From Amanita rubescens (lineage: Eukaryota; Basidiomycota; Agaricomycetes; Agaricales; Amanitaceae), in the NCBI GenBank assembly GCA_015039365.1, contig WION01000008.1, positions 124,001 to 188,000 on the forward strand: a stretch of 64,000 nucleotides of DNA, given 5' to 3'. Each line of letters starts with the position of its first letter. The stretch's first letter is position 1. The position numbers and the translations under genes were made by a program. Under the pieces are notes generated by a model. It had not been told where the DNA came from, made no database searches, and saw only the letters and a list, made by a program, of their open reading frames with translations. This document shows, one piece after another, positions 21,950 through 33,645 of this stretch.

Positions 21950-22097
21950 AACGACGACACCGATGACAACAACAACCACCAATGACGAGGACCAATGACG
22001 ACAACGAGGAGGACCAATGACAATGACGACAACAACAATGATGACGACAACGACAACGACAACGACGAAGACGACGATGACAACAACGATGACGACG

Positions 22098-22131
<34 letters not shown>

Positions 22132-22245
22132 CGACAACGACGATGATGACAACGACAACGACAACGACGATGATGACAACGACGACGACAACAACGACGA
22201 TGATAACGACGACGACGATGACAACAACGGTGAGAACGAAGAAGG
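21950..22245. repeat. GAC/AAC/GAT trinucleotide tract
   Basis: An imperfect trinucleotide microsatellite with the pattern GAY/AAC. It produces open frames of poly-Asp/Asn, poly-Thr and poly-Val in several phases on both strands. None looks like a gene. Confidence 0.9.
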
Positions 22246-22319
22246 GCAACGATGAGAATGAAGGGCGTAAACAATGACAAGGGGAGGAGAATAAAGTATA
22301 ACGCACTTGTCAGGTCCTT

Positions 22320-22930
22320 TTATACTTGTTGACGCTCCAACGATGGGAAAGTTACGAAATGGATTACGAACTCCAATCGCCGCAGACCCTTAGCGTGTGA
22401 CCAAGCTAAATGCGATAGCCCAACTGCGAACAGAACCACTTCATTTGTTCGCACTGAGTCTGGCGCATCATTAGCGGCTGTAACAGGCCATACTATACAC
22501 ATCCTCAACATGACAGGAGGACGCAGGAAGTAAACGCTGAAGCCTGAGGTTCACATTAGTACGGAATTGCCACGACAATTCAACTGCGACCCTGCTTGCC
22601 CTGAGCTAAATTTGGTAGCACCATCCCGGCTCTTGACTCGTCGGCGTACCTCATTTGTTTCTGCGCGCTTCCTAACTGTGACCGGTGACCGGCCCATATA
22701 CACATCCCCAACACGACTGAAGGACGAAAGGGAGTGAATCCTGAGGCCTAAGAGGCATTATGGAATCACTCACCAAGACGACCCTTTGGCTCGCCCTGAG
22801 CTAAATTGATTGCTCCGAATAGCTCCGAGCTGGCACTAGAAATCTATACTTAGCGTACGCCGATCACAGCGCGCGTTCCGACGGGTCAATACACACAGGG
22901 AATACGACGGGAGGGAGTAGTAACGTGGGA
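22320..22930. repeat. Diverged direct repeats of about 200 bp
   Basis: Blocks recur in the order: a cytosine-rich CGCACTG/GCGCGC part, ATACACATCCxCAACA, a GGACGAAAGGGAGT-like block, CCTGAGG, then GCCCTGAGCTAAAT. Full units start near 22440 and 22650, and a partial one near 22870. Identity is low to moderate. No gene is seen here. Confidence 0.6.
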
Positions 22931-23193
22931 TCTAGGAAGTAGATGTTAGAGTACTATAAACGAAAGAGCGTGGTACACGACGAATAAGTACAGGGGCAGG
23001 AAGAGGTGGTTAAATAACATAACATACGCGATCGGCGATTGCATACGACGCGTCACTCTTGTTGGCAAGAAAAATAGTCATGAACACGTCGCTAACGATA
23101 CAATATGTACGTAAGTAAGTCTGGAACACGGTATCAAGAAAAAAGGATGTAGTAGGGATTTGCCGTCCGTCGGCGGCGTCGAGAATTTCATTT

Positions 23194-23606
23194 AGTAGAA
23201 GTCTTCAACGTCTCTCATCTCGACGTCCTCATCAGCCGCTCCAATTTCGACGTCTTCATCAGTCGCTCTCATTTCATTATCTTCTTCTCCCAGTTCAACC
23301 TCTGCAGCGTCACCGCCTCCCATCTCGACGTCCTCGTCGGCCGCTCCCATTTCGACGTCTCCTTCAGCCGCTCTCGCTTCGTTGTTTTCGTCTGCTTCTC
23401 CCATTTCAACCTCTGCAACGTCACCCATTTCGTCACCTTCAACGTCACCCATTTCAATGTCTTCCTCTCTGACCGCCGCAACTATGGCTTCACCGATATC
23501 GACGATTGCTGCGAAGTTGCCGAGCGTTACTAAATCCGCTCCTCCAACGGGTTTAACAAAAGCTACGACATTGATCTGGACGACGGTATCGCGGATAACG
23601 ACACTT
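23194..23606 (-). CDS. Acidic-tailed hypothetical protein
   Basis: An open minus-strand frame without a clear start reads through hydrophobic VVQINVVAFVKPVGG and LGNFAAIVDIGEAIVAAV into a long tail of repeated EDVEMG-type hexamers, ending ...VEDFY at 23194. The first Met in the frame is at 23452. The alternation of a folded-looking segment with an acidic repeat tail suggests a real protein, but the upstream exon is not found and I recognise no family. Confidence 0.4.
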
Positions 23607-23689
23607 TAAATCATCGATTATTCAACAGTAGTCATGATATTCTAAACGACTTATGGAACGCGTATTTCAGCCATTGGAAGAGATGATAA

Positions 23690-24235
23690 TAGCGTGCGTG
23701 GATTAGCGAAATTGATGAGATGGGTCCGCACTGAATCGATGGGTGCCAGATATGGATAACGGGTCGCGAGAGAAAGGACGAGGACGAATTTATAGAGGTG
23801 CGGTTTTGCTTGTAGTAAAATCCTGCTATTAAATGAGATAGACGGCGGGGAGAAGGTGGGGGTAAATGTGAAGGGGTGGGTGGTTGGGGTTAAAGAAGAG
23901 AGGCCGTACAAACAAGAGCGCGCAAGGTGACAATTTAAAGGGTACTTGCAGACGCGACCGCGCAAGACCAAATAGCGTGGGTTAGCGAGATGACGAGATC
24001 AACCGTATTGTGAAGGAAAGGATGAGTGCGAATTTAGAGGTGCGGTCTGGCTTGTAGAAGTAAAATGCTGCTATCTAAATGAGATAGGCGGCGCGAGAGA
24101 ACAATTAGATAACTTACTGGAGTCCCGAGAGAAGGTGGCTGTGTGGGAAGAGGAGAGTGGTAGGTGTTGAAGGAAAGAGAGTCGTACAAACAAGCGCGTG
24201 CAAGATGACAGTTTAAACGCATATAGCTGTAGTTA
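23690..24235. repeat. Tandem duplication of about 275 bp, diverged
   Basis: The first copy is about 23690-23950 and the second about 23970-24230. Shared blocks in order are TAGCGTG-GGTTAGCGA, ATTTA-AGAGGTGCGGT, GGCTTGTAG-AAGTAAAAT, AAATGAGATAGGCGGCG, AGAAGGTGG and CGTACAAACAAG. The second copy has a roughly 20-bp insertion after the GAGATAG block. Confidence 0.7.
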
Positions 24236-24949
24236 CATTGTAAGCCTGTTCATTGACTCGGTTATCGCGTTATTGGCTTGCTGAGAAGTAAAAAACATAC
24301 TGACGTCAAAGTGTTTAAGTGAACTAGAGCGTCAACGAGGTTTTTGCGTAGTCTATAATGATTTTACATTTTCTGCAATAGATATCTCGCATCTTGCTAA
24401 TTTGCTGACCTCCGTGGTACTTATAAGATAATGTACCTCTACATAAAAAACAGTTGCGGAACTGAGTTAGTAGCGATGTAGCCGTATAGAACAAACGCGT
24501 TCGGCATCTGTAAAACCAATATTTAAAACAAAGAACGCACACGATGTTTCGACGTCACAGAAGTTAAAAATAGATGCGCACCAAAATAGCTCCCCCGCCA
24601 TTAAGTGCATCAAGATCGATCACCCGTTAATTCAGCCAAGGCAAGTTCCGTCCAATGGTCTGAAGAGAGTAGCAGGTCATGTAGAGAATTCACATGTCTT
24701 GGGCTTACCTTCCTCATAAAATAATACGCATCATTTCCCGCACCCGGTCCCTCGCGATGCGTGCAAACCCGCTCGCCTCCCACTCGACTGCTTTAGTGGT
24801 ACGCTGCCCACCTTCCCTGATTTGTTTCAGTCCAAGCCTGTGATCAGTTACAAACAAGATTGTGGTATTGTATTAGTAGTTTCAATTTTCTACTACAATG
24901 TATGCGTGTAAGTAATAATAAAGATAATTAATATAGTGGGTCCAGCCCT
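24236..24949. other. No recognisable feature
   Basis: The sequence is AT-rich with short frames only. The right part (from about 24880) would be the 3' flank of the KOW/Spt5-like gene read on the minus strand. Confidence 0.4.
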
Positions 24950-27900
24950 CTATCTTGGATCACACCTAGCCAATCTGTTCGGCTCCATGATGCATGATGG
25001 TGGCCCCGAAAAACCTGGACGGCCCAGTGGAAAAGAGCCATCCGGTTTGGGCTTCCGCGTCATGTAGACCTCCCCGATCCTGTCGCCACTAAGAACAACC
25101 ACCTCTTGCCCCCTTGCTGTCGGCCTCTGGGGGAACAGGAACTTCGCGGGTATATTTACTGATCGGTCCTTCACGTGGACCTCTATCTTATCCTCTCGTT
25201 CTCCTGACAGAATAAGAACCCTTTGGCCTTCGTATTGACCTTTCCCAAAACCTCCCCCTTCCATGGGATTTGGCTTGCTATTGCGGACGTGGGCATAGAT
25301 GCGCTTCCTCACTAGTCCATGTCTTAATATCCAGTTGGCGGGAAGTACTATCGGTAGGGCATCAGAGCGGGGTAACCTGACCACAGAAGACATACCTTCA
25401 TCCCCGTAAGTGATCATTGGCGTCTCTGTTGCTGGCGTAGACGCCTCTGGAGCGTCTGGCAGTCCTTCGGCGGCTGCGGATGGCGATGATATCGGTCGGT
25501 CTTCGGGGTTGTTTTCGGCTACATCTACTTCTTCAGGAAGGGGTGTAGCGGCTCGCTTGGGTTGACTCGGTTGCCGCTGAAAGCAGGGTATTGGGTATGC
25601 CCCAGCCGGAGGTATCTTGTGCAGACCTATGTGATAATCCCGTAGGTCTGGACCATTCTCTCCCCTGTAACAAATAAGTATATTTTGAATGAACGCGCCT
25701 GGATGACTCACGTATTTATCAGGTGGTCAACATGTATGTCCACCCATCGACTTCCGGAGCTCGCTTCGACACGAAACTGGCAGTTTCCGTGGTATTCTTT
25801 TATCCTTCCATATAAACCTTTATGTACGTGTGGTCCAGTTACGACGACCCACGTCCCGACGAGTTTCTTGTAGTTATCGTCATCCCATCGACCTAATAAA
25901 TTGGCTATCGCGGAGGGGGGTTGTACCGTAGGGCCAGGGACCGTATCTGCTTTCAGAAACCACGGTGGCACCATGAACTACCACAATATACATCGTCAGT
26001 GCTTTGGCCGGCTAAAGTAATTAACATACCAGTGTATTTGTCCTACTATCGATCACCTCGATGACAGAGTCCGATACACTGTAGATGCTACCGTTTTTCC
26101 TATACTCCGCTGACAAGGGATCAACCACATGCACCGCCTCGCCGACTTTAAACCGGGGATCCTGTTCCATTTCAAAATCGTCATAAGGGATGAGTTGCCA
26201 TGATTTCACGTCAAACTGTTATAGATTTAATATTTGCTCGGCACGGATGTGGAGTTCATACCTGTTGCTTTTGATCCCGGTCGAATACTGTAATTTGATC
26301 ATCCTGGATCCCGATCACCCAGCCTCGCCGATTGATCATCGACGACCTAACGACCTTGACTGAATCGCAGAGCTGATAAAACCTTCTGACGGATCGGATA
26401 TCGACTTCCAACTCCTCTCTTGTCTTGATCGTGCGCACGAACGCTTTATCAAAGCGCATGTCCTCTATAACACCTTGGGCAATCCCCATATCTAATTTGA
26501 CCTCAACCTTGTTGCCAATTTCGACAGGAGCGGCCACATCATTCTCGTACGTCCACCTGAAGAACTCGGTATGTGGAAAATTCAAACCCATTTCCTTCGC
26601 TCCGACGGCCATTCCTTCCGCGAACAAGTTCAATTCTTTGAGTCTGGGCACCACGTCTGACTGTAATGCACTGACAGGTACATAGAATATCGCGAAAGGC
26701 GGGACTAAATCGTCCCCGTCTCTTGTTCTCTTCCGGGTTTTTGGATTTGTCAACTGATACACGCCAGTCTTGATAGACACAAGGTCATAGAAGCGTTTGG
26801 GATTCCACCACACGCTCGAATGCAAAGGATGCATTGTTTCTGAGCCCAGAGTCGGTTCAGAGATCGTATTGGGATGTAAAAGTCGCGGTAATCGTTGCCT
26901 TCTCCTCTTCTTCTGTTTATCCCGATAGTCGGCGGAACCCTGCTGCCCTACCTCAACTAATAGCCGCGGGACTAGACAGATCAGGACCTTTGACTCGTTG
27001 AAAACCTCATGCACGAAAGCGAGGTCCTTGGCGTATTTTAGAAGTCTCTCGTCGAGATCGTGGTCCTTGTCTAGCAAATCCCTGAGCTCTGAGCTCTTCT
27101 TTATCCGGACCCAAGACGGGGACTTGATGCGTGGCGTAGTTGGACACCAAGTGATCCATTGTACACGTTCGTTCACAGGTACGAACAATACGTTGGGAGG
27201 TTGATGGATAGTGGACAAGTCTATGCATAATAAAACCGCGTTTTGGTGTGAAGATGATTCAATGCATATCCAATTATCACTTCGCGGTGGCATAAAGACA
27301 GACGACGCTAACTCTGGGCTTTTGTCCAAACGGTTGTGCATCGCCCAGAAAGTCTCTTCTACCGTCCCCTCCTTTATATCCCGTGTCCCATTGTCAAATG
27401 TTTGACGGCAAGAAAGGGAAGACCAGACTCACATATACGCAAACTTTCCAAAAATTGGGATCCTGTGCTGTGGGCATTATTCGCATGGCACGTTCAGCCA
27501 ACGAAGCGAGCTCGTCTTGCCTGTCGTGGCCTTCACCCTCTGATGCCTGAGCTTCGTATCGACGAACAACGCTCGCCAGACGATAATCCAATCCCACCGG
27601 TTCCGAATCATTGGGACCTCGTCTCGTGCTGGTATCAAACCTCTGACCGGCTGTCATACAGTTAGTTAATTCAAGTAGCAAAGCTTGAAATGGCAACCTA
27701 CATTCATCGTCAAAGTCTAGGTCATCCTCGCTGAACTCTTCATCCTCAACTTCGATGTCCTGACCGCCACCCAAGTTCACTTCATCATCATCAATAAAGT
27801 TCAGACCTTTCATCTTAAGTCAGTTTTGCTTTCGTCAGTTTTGTCCCTTTCGGCTTACATTCATTCGTATGTCCTTCCATTTCTTCGTCGCTCGAATCAC

Positions 27901-27960
27901 TGACTGAGGCTTCAACGTCCAAGAATTCATTCGGTGCGACCTACAGATAGTGAATCTAAT
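24950..27960 (-). CDS. Spt5-like KOW-domain protein, multi-exon
   Basis: Exons in order: about 27960-27860 (NEFLDVEASVSDSSDEEMEG), 27813-27420, about 27360-26262, 26209-26030, 25974-25712 and 25670-24950. The acidic start with FLDVEA-S and the following DPNFWKV segment resemble the N-terminus and NGN entry of Spt5, the universal transcription elongation factor. The later exons hold several short beta-rich blocks with G-x-V-x-D patterns, such as GNKVEVKLDMGIAQGVIED, GTWVVVTGPHVHKGLYGRI and GQEVVVLSGDRIGEV, which are KOW-like. It is too divergent to be the housekeeping Spt5. A paralogue carried by the transposon is my inference. Confidence 0.55.
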
Positions 27961-28603
27961 CAAAGTGGTCATGACGCCTTAAGATCGACACTATACCTTT
28001 TTTCTTTTCTTTCTTTTCTTTCTGCCTTCATTTTCCGATATACGAACACGTTTTCCTCGCTACCAACTATGCTTTGAGCTCATTCTAGCACAAAAGTCTA
28101 TCTTCTTACCGACGCGTCCATGCTTGGCGTGTTATCTTAGGTTATTATAATTATAATAATAATTAGAACTACTATGAGAAAGTCAATCAGCAAAAGTGCA
28201 GCTCGCATCGTCTTTCCGTTCTCTCTTCCGTTCAAAGAGATTTCATTCAAATGATCGAACTTACGAAGCACTAAAAAGCTACAACGTCTACTTTAACGAA
28301 GGATGCACGCGATGCTAGCAAGAGTCGTTTTGGACTCCGCGCCGCGGTTATGTACCCCGCGTCCTTCTGTTGTACCCGTGCGAGTGTTTGACCTCTAACT
28401 CGCGCAAAGACAAGGAGGGCTGGTATTTAGCACCGCACAAAGCCCTCGGAGCTTTCTTTCGCCCCCTTCATCCCGCAAGGGGGGGGGACTATGCGCGACT
28501 TAACGATAGAATGCAATCAATATCATCATATCTTTTTATTCAAAGCATAGTGTCTATGTTATAAGTCTATAAGTCTATGTATCCCTTCCTAGCAACGGTA
28601 CGA
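27961..28603. other. Intergenic, no gene seen
   Basis: Contains a CTTTTCTTTC run near 28000 that would be the promoter side of the Spt5-like gene, and a GC-rich inverted pair CCCCCTT/AAGGGGG near 28465. No supported gene. Confidence 0.4.
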
Positions 28604-29367
28604 TTAGGCACTGGGGCGCTTTTTTCCGTTCCCATCGACGGTGACGTTGATGGTGGACTTGTACCCAAAGACGTGAAGATGAAGCTGATAAGGTAGGTGT
28701 CAATTCACTGGTTTGGAGCAATTTGACTCATACATACCTCAGGCTCGCCCGCCGTGGCTGAAGGCCTTTTTTTCTTGGTCTTTGTGTTCGTCTTTTTGCG
28801 TTGATAATACCTCGAGAGACGTTGGTGCAGTCTGTTACCTTGGGGTAAGGCAGGTAAGTCAAATCACTCATGTATTTGCTTCATTGATAACTTACGGCGG
28901 TTATGCTGCAGCATGGCCGGATCATCCAATATCTCAACCTCCGGTGAAGGTGATTTGCGAGGGGCAGAACCATTCCCAGCCACATTCTCAGAGACGACTA
29001 GTGCATCTACATCCGATTCCGTGTCGGAACTCAGTGAAATAACACTCTGTACCTCCGCGTCTTGGGACGGAGCTGGAGCTGAAAAACGTAGTAGCGTTAA
29101 ACAGGGATCATTTGCCACTGAAAACGAAATGCTTACTATCCCATGGCCGTGGGTTTCTCGGGGGTGGGCTGGTCCAATGGAACGACTGGCTTTCGCTTTC
29201 GGGGCTCGAGTTCGAGCTGGCGTCAAGTCCAACAGACCCGGGGTTGGAATGAGTGGGGACACGGGATGATGCCCCCGGTCCTCTCGGACTTGTCTGTTCT
29301 TCCAAAAGAGAAAGCGTGTAAGGAGGCATAGCGATGGAGGACGAAGTGGTTTGGAGGACAAAGTCAC
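28604..29367 (-). CDS. Unrecognised small acidic/basic protein, three exons
   Basis: The main exon is 29367-28900. It ends in a Ser/Asp-rich stretch with VISLSSDTESDVD and PSPEVEILDDP, which look like SUMO-interaction-type hydrophobic-acidic motifs. A second exon (about 28830-28738) is basic, RKKTNTKTKKKRPS. A third (about 28692-28604) reads YQLHLHVFGYKSTINVTV and then stops. Splice sites fit GT-AG. The N-terminal part is ambiguous because two overlapping frames are open there. No known family was recognised. Confidence 0.4.
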
Positions 29368-29723
29368 TATCGGTATATATACTTCTCTATCACTGGCGCA
29401 GAATTAATATAATGTCGGATATACAGCTCCCGAGAATTGAAGATGGTCTGACAATTTGTGCCACGTCCTTGGAAACGGTATTCTAAGCGTACGTCATCTG
29501 CTGTGGTACCCACCATGAATTCTCGCACCATATCAAGTAACCGGCGCCAAGCGCTTGAGCCGTTTCTAATATCGCCCGTGTTTTTTTTTCACTAGCTTAT
29601 CTTGTACGGCAGGGATCGGTGCTAAAGATGTGTTTACGGTATTGATGACGGTTCCCTGGATAGCAAATATGGGTTCATGCGTTAGGGCTAGCTCAGTGGT
29701 AAGTTCGAGTTTCTTTTGACTGC

Positions 29724-32700
29724 TTGCATGTCACCTCATGTCCCCGCGGAAACCTGACAGGGTACAGGATACCAACTTCAAAACAGAAAAAGTCCAAGGC
29801 AACGCCTTCCGCTGAACAGTCAAGGTTCGCGTTCCGAATTCGCGCGACGGCATTGATCGCCAATCCCGCTCTTCTAGATCTCTCGCACGCGGGGATTAAG
29901 CCGATAGCTCCGTTGTGATTTTTCCCTCGTCTGTTTTGCCCTGTGGTGAAGTGATTGAACTACGAAATCGGAGATAGTACATGCACCGGTCAGACAGGGC
30001 CGTGCTTAGATGACGGGGCGACTGCGGACTTACTACAGGTGAGCTTAAATACTGTTGATCGCTTGCAAGCCTCTCATGCGTTCACGACAGAAAGCAAGGG
30101 AACCAACCCCGGGAATGCCTCTTGGCGAAGAGCAAGAGGTTCGCTTTAGGCTCTCTTTTATATATATATATTTCTGACTTTTTTTACGTCTAATTCAGAA
30201 CAGCAATACCACAGAGACCATGCCATATGGCCTTCGGCAGTCGACATTGACTGCCCGATCCGCTGAGCCAAATCTCACACGTCCCAAAAAAAAATGTCCT
30301 AATTCTCGCCCCCAAGGCACAACGGACAACGTAGTATCAAGGGACCTCGTCAAGGAGACCGCTCAACGACTACAAGAGGAAGATGGGGAAAGAGATTCAG
30401 TACCTATGCCGCCAGTTTCAAAGAGCAGAAATGCGCGTAGTGGCGACAACCCAGTGACTGCTGGCAGTAAGTGCCTCTTCCCTTTCACGAGACCCTTACT
30501 CACGGTACGAAAGCAATTGGGCTAGGAAATCCTTCCGCTAGAGCAGATTTAGAACCGGTACGGACGGCGAGTGGAGGAATCAAGCGGAACAGAGAGGTCG
30601 CGAGTGATCCTGACGACACCGTCCCGTAAGTACTATCTTAACATCCCTTTGACGTATCTGAGATCCGTATATCAGGTCCCGAAAAATTATGCGCTCTCAG
30701 TCTCCTTCTCCTGATGCTGGCGAAGAAACCAATTCCTTGCGACAGTCAGTCAGCGGTACCACCTTCGACTGGCACGCTAATAACGCCCCTAGCCCATCTC
30801 AATCTCAAGATGCTGCAGGGTCACAAGGCGAGTATTCTGGCGATGGTAAGACCCCGCACCCACTTTAATTACCATTAATTAATGAAGTTATATTTCATGA
30901 AGATAGTAATTCTCATGGAGATAATAATTCTGATACTGAATCGGATGCAGACTGCTACGCGAGCGACGGCGCCAATGTAGAAGAGGGACTGTTGGAATCA
31001 GCAGGTAATGGGCAAGCTAAGGACGATAGTGATAGGGTCTTATCAAACGGGTTGCGTGGTGGTGACAAACATGGCGCTGGTTCAAACAGCGACACCTTAA
31101 ACCACGGAGTCGTGATCAAACCCAAGGAAAGCCTCCCGGAAGCAGCGAAGGTACTAATTCTGTCGTTTCTTCTTACTACAAAGCAAGCTTACATTTTTGA
31201 ACGCAGACAAACGACGACACCTTAAATCACGGAGTCGTGATCAAACCCAAGGAAGGCCTCCCGGCAGCAGCGAAGGTACTAATTCTGTCGTTTCTTCTTA
31301 CTACAAAGCAAGTTTACATTTTTGAACGCAGACCAAGAAACGTCGGTCGAATCATAATTCGCGAGATGATGACTTGGGTGCCACAGAACACTCTCCCGCT
31401 GATTCCGAGGCCGCGCTCCATGACGGCCATCAACCTGCCCCCGCTGCCCCCAAGTCTTCACAAGGCGCATCAGCTGAAACGCGTACGATTTCCACTTCAC
31501 CGCTAGCAGCACTCCTACTTACACGATGTTCACAGGAGTCCGACGTGGTGACCCAGCACGACGACCGGTAGGCTATCACAGCCGAGGTGCGAAGGCTAAG
31601 CGACGGCAAGAACGAGCGGCTGGGGTGAGTTATGTGTTTCATACATTATCTTTACTCATTCGATCGCGAACGAACAGTCAAATCGTCCGTCCGGCGATGA
31701 TACAGGTGGAAAGAAGACACATTGGACAATTAATGACCTTCCACGGGGCATTAATCTCAATAAGTGGAATGTTTTCATTGTCGCCCATTTCATTAGACAT
31801 TTCGCGTGTTTCGGTGAACCCTGGGATGCAAATGCTTATCTCGAGATCGCTCAAACATTGTGGAAAGAGACTTTTCCAGATTCAACGCACATCCCCACGC
31901 AAAAGGACGATGCTGTGTATCCGCTCGTCCGTCATTTTCGCTTTTTTTTTTTCGCTTTTTTGGACTCATTTTCGCTATATTTTAGCTGCGCCAACACATA
32001 TATGACTTCCGTAGCGGCTTGGCTGATCGTGCAGAGCGCGCAGTGGAAGACTTTTTCGCTGGTGATCCCCTGTTTGATTCTGCAGAGGGAATTAGAAAGT
32101 ATGTTAACTGGGCGGCGCCTCCACCTAAAGTCATAACCAACAGCAACGGACGGAGACTCATGGTGGAGGATCACATATTCCCTTATATGTATAAGCACAA
32201 CATCGAGGATCCGATGACAAGGACCCGTGAGGTGGGTAACCTTCTCCCTATATGACCACTATCAGTAATTTACGCTTATTGCAGAAACTCAGAGGTGTTT
32301 TCCAGCATGAATGCATTCTCAACACGCTTGCGTACTATATAGAAGCTACCCTGCATTTGCCGGATATGCTCTACTCAGCCGAACCGCCACGCGCTGCGTT
32401 GGCTCTGGCCACAGTAGCTGTATGCATCGTTATTTCCTGCTCACACGATTCTTATTTATGTTCCTTGCTGAAAGGTTGAACGGGCACTTAAACAATGGTC
32501 AACGGGGCAATACGTGCTGGATCCAATCAATTTCTGTGCATCGGAATGGGGTGCAGAGACGCATGACTTACAGGTAGCTGTCGGCAAACTTACTGAGGCC
32601 AAGTGGGAGCAAATCCTCCAGAAGTCCATGGAGTACACTGGAAAATACAAGCCAATTACGGCATTTAAAGGACTCTTTGCGAGTAAAGTCCTCAATGGGC

Positions 32701-32789
32701 GGCGTTCAGGGCGCTCCAGGATTGTTATATCCGACGACGAGGAAGATTCAAATGGCTTCGAGTCGGATACCAGGGCCCCGGCTGCATAG
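29724..32789 (+). CDS. Multi-exon protein, possible DUF6532-like C-terminus
   Basis: A series of plus-strand exons separated by short GT-AG introns. The N-terminal ones (about 29740-31200) are disordered, Ser/Asp-rich and carry basic patches. The C-terminal part, from about 31700, is compact: WTINDLPRGINLNKWNVF, HFIRHFACFGEPWDA, then LADRAERAVEDFFAGD, MVEDHIFPYMYKHN, LRGVFQHECILNTLAYY and LDPINFCASEWG, ending at 32789 after an acidic tail. The FQHECILNT block and the overall layout recall DUF6532 proteins of Agaricomycetes; I am not sure of this. The start exon is unclear. An exon with its intron is duplicated at 31091-31340. Confidence 0.45.
31091..31340 (+). repeat. 125-bp exon-plus-intron tandem duplication
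   Basis: GACACCTTAAACCACGGAG at 31091 recurs as GACACCTTAAATCACGGAG at 31216. It is followed by the same coding block (VVIKPKE-LP-AAK), the same GT-starting intron and the same ending TTTTTGAACGCAG. Only a handful of differences are visible, so the event is recent. Both copies keep splice signals. Confidence 0.85.
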
Positions 32790-33160
32790 AATGGTATGAT
32801 AGCGAGTCAGTAGGTAATGAACTTAATACTATACTATTCGTTTTTGTCTGGTGCCCGATTAAAGTCATAAACAAACGGACTGTTCAAATTACTACCCAGC
32901 CCAAGCAGGCGCAAACTCTCACTACATACTATCATTCTCGTCATCACCTCTTTCACTGGTGCTCCGACTTTGCAAAACAACTTGAACTTTGGTCCCATCT
33001 CAGCTTCGTCTTAATCAAGATCTTTGCTACTTGTTCTGCTCAATCGCCTGGTTCGCCACTCTAAAAGTAACGGTCGCTTACTAACCTGCCTTGCAAAGAG
33101 CTTGACCCGCACTCAACGACGGACGCTGGTCACTCTCGCCAAATAGACCTTCGAGTGAAT
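32790..33160. other. No recognisable feature
   Basis: This is the 3' flank of the preceding gene and the approach to the kinase relic. No open frame of note. Confidence 0.35.
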
Positions 33161-33164
33161 GGGA

Positions 33165-33645
33165 AATATTTCTGGATCAGAAGATCGGTTCAAGGGGCGG
33201 TTTGGTGCGTTTTCTCTCCAGTTGATCTCCATGATACTTATGACATCCCATCTTAGGTGATATCTATTATCTACCCCGGCACCAACACGAGAGGAAGTCG
33301 CCGTCAGTCTCGAATCAGTCAAGTATGAATCAACGGTTTACAAGACCCTCGCCGGCAGGGCAGGCATACCTCTCCTTTCGTTCGATGGCATGGGACCACA
33401 GAAGGCGATTATAACGCCCTGGTTTTGGAACGCCTAGGCAGGCTCTCTTCAACTTTTGCAACTGTAAGTTCAGCCTGAAGATTGTTTTATTACTACTTGC
33501 AGATCAACTGGTATGTAAATCCTCGCTTAAATTTTTCATGTCGACTCATTCTACCATCGCTAGATTTCTCGTACTATTGAATATATCCACTCTCGAAAAT
33601 TTATTCACCGCGACTACGAATGACGTCATCGAGCATCGCTTTTCC
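33165..33645 (+). pseudogene. Casein kinase 1 relic
   Basis: Pieces of a fungal CK1-type Ser/Thr kinase lie in order but in different frames. GKYFWIRR is the start of the lobe and GDIYYLP the glycine-loop end. REEVAVSLESVKYESTVYKT has Ser in place of the ATP-binding Lys and lacks the usual AKHPQLE linker. LAGRAGIPLLSFDG follows, then EGDYNALVLERLGRL, then RTIEYIHSRKFIHRD, where the catalytic loop sequence is followed by YE, not IKPDN. Frame changes and the missing lysine show it is dead. The remainder of the kinase could not be followed beyond about 33645. Confidence 0.75.

Noticed and set aside
21761..22306. Long Val/Ile-rich and Asp-rich open frames on both strands
   Set aside because: They arise from the GAC/AAC/GAT trinucleotide tract, which is open in several phases; no non-repeat content supports a gene.
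29686..29714. tRNA A-box-like TAGCTCAGTGGT followed by GTTCGAG
   Set aside because: The A and B boxes are far too close and no acceptor or anticodon stem can be folded; it is at best a tRNA-derived scrap.
30150..30175. Short TATATATA run as a promoter
   Set aside because: Simple dinucleotide repeat inside an intron-rich gene region with no transcription-start context.
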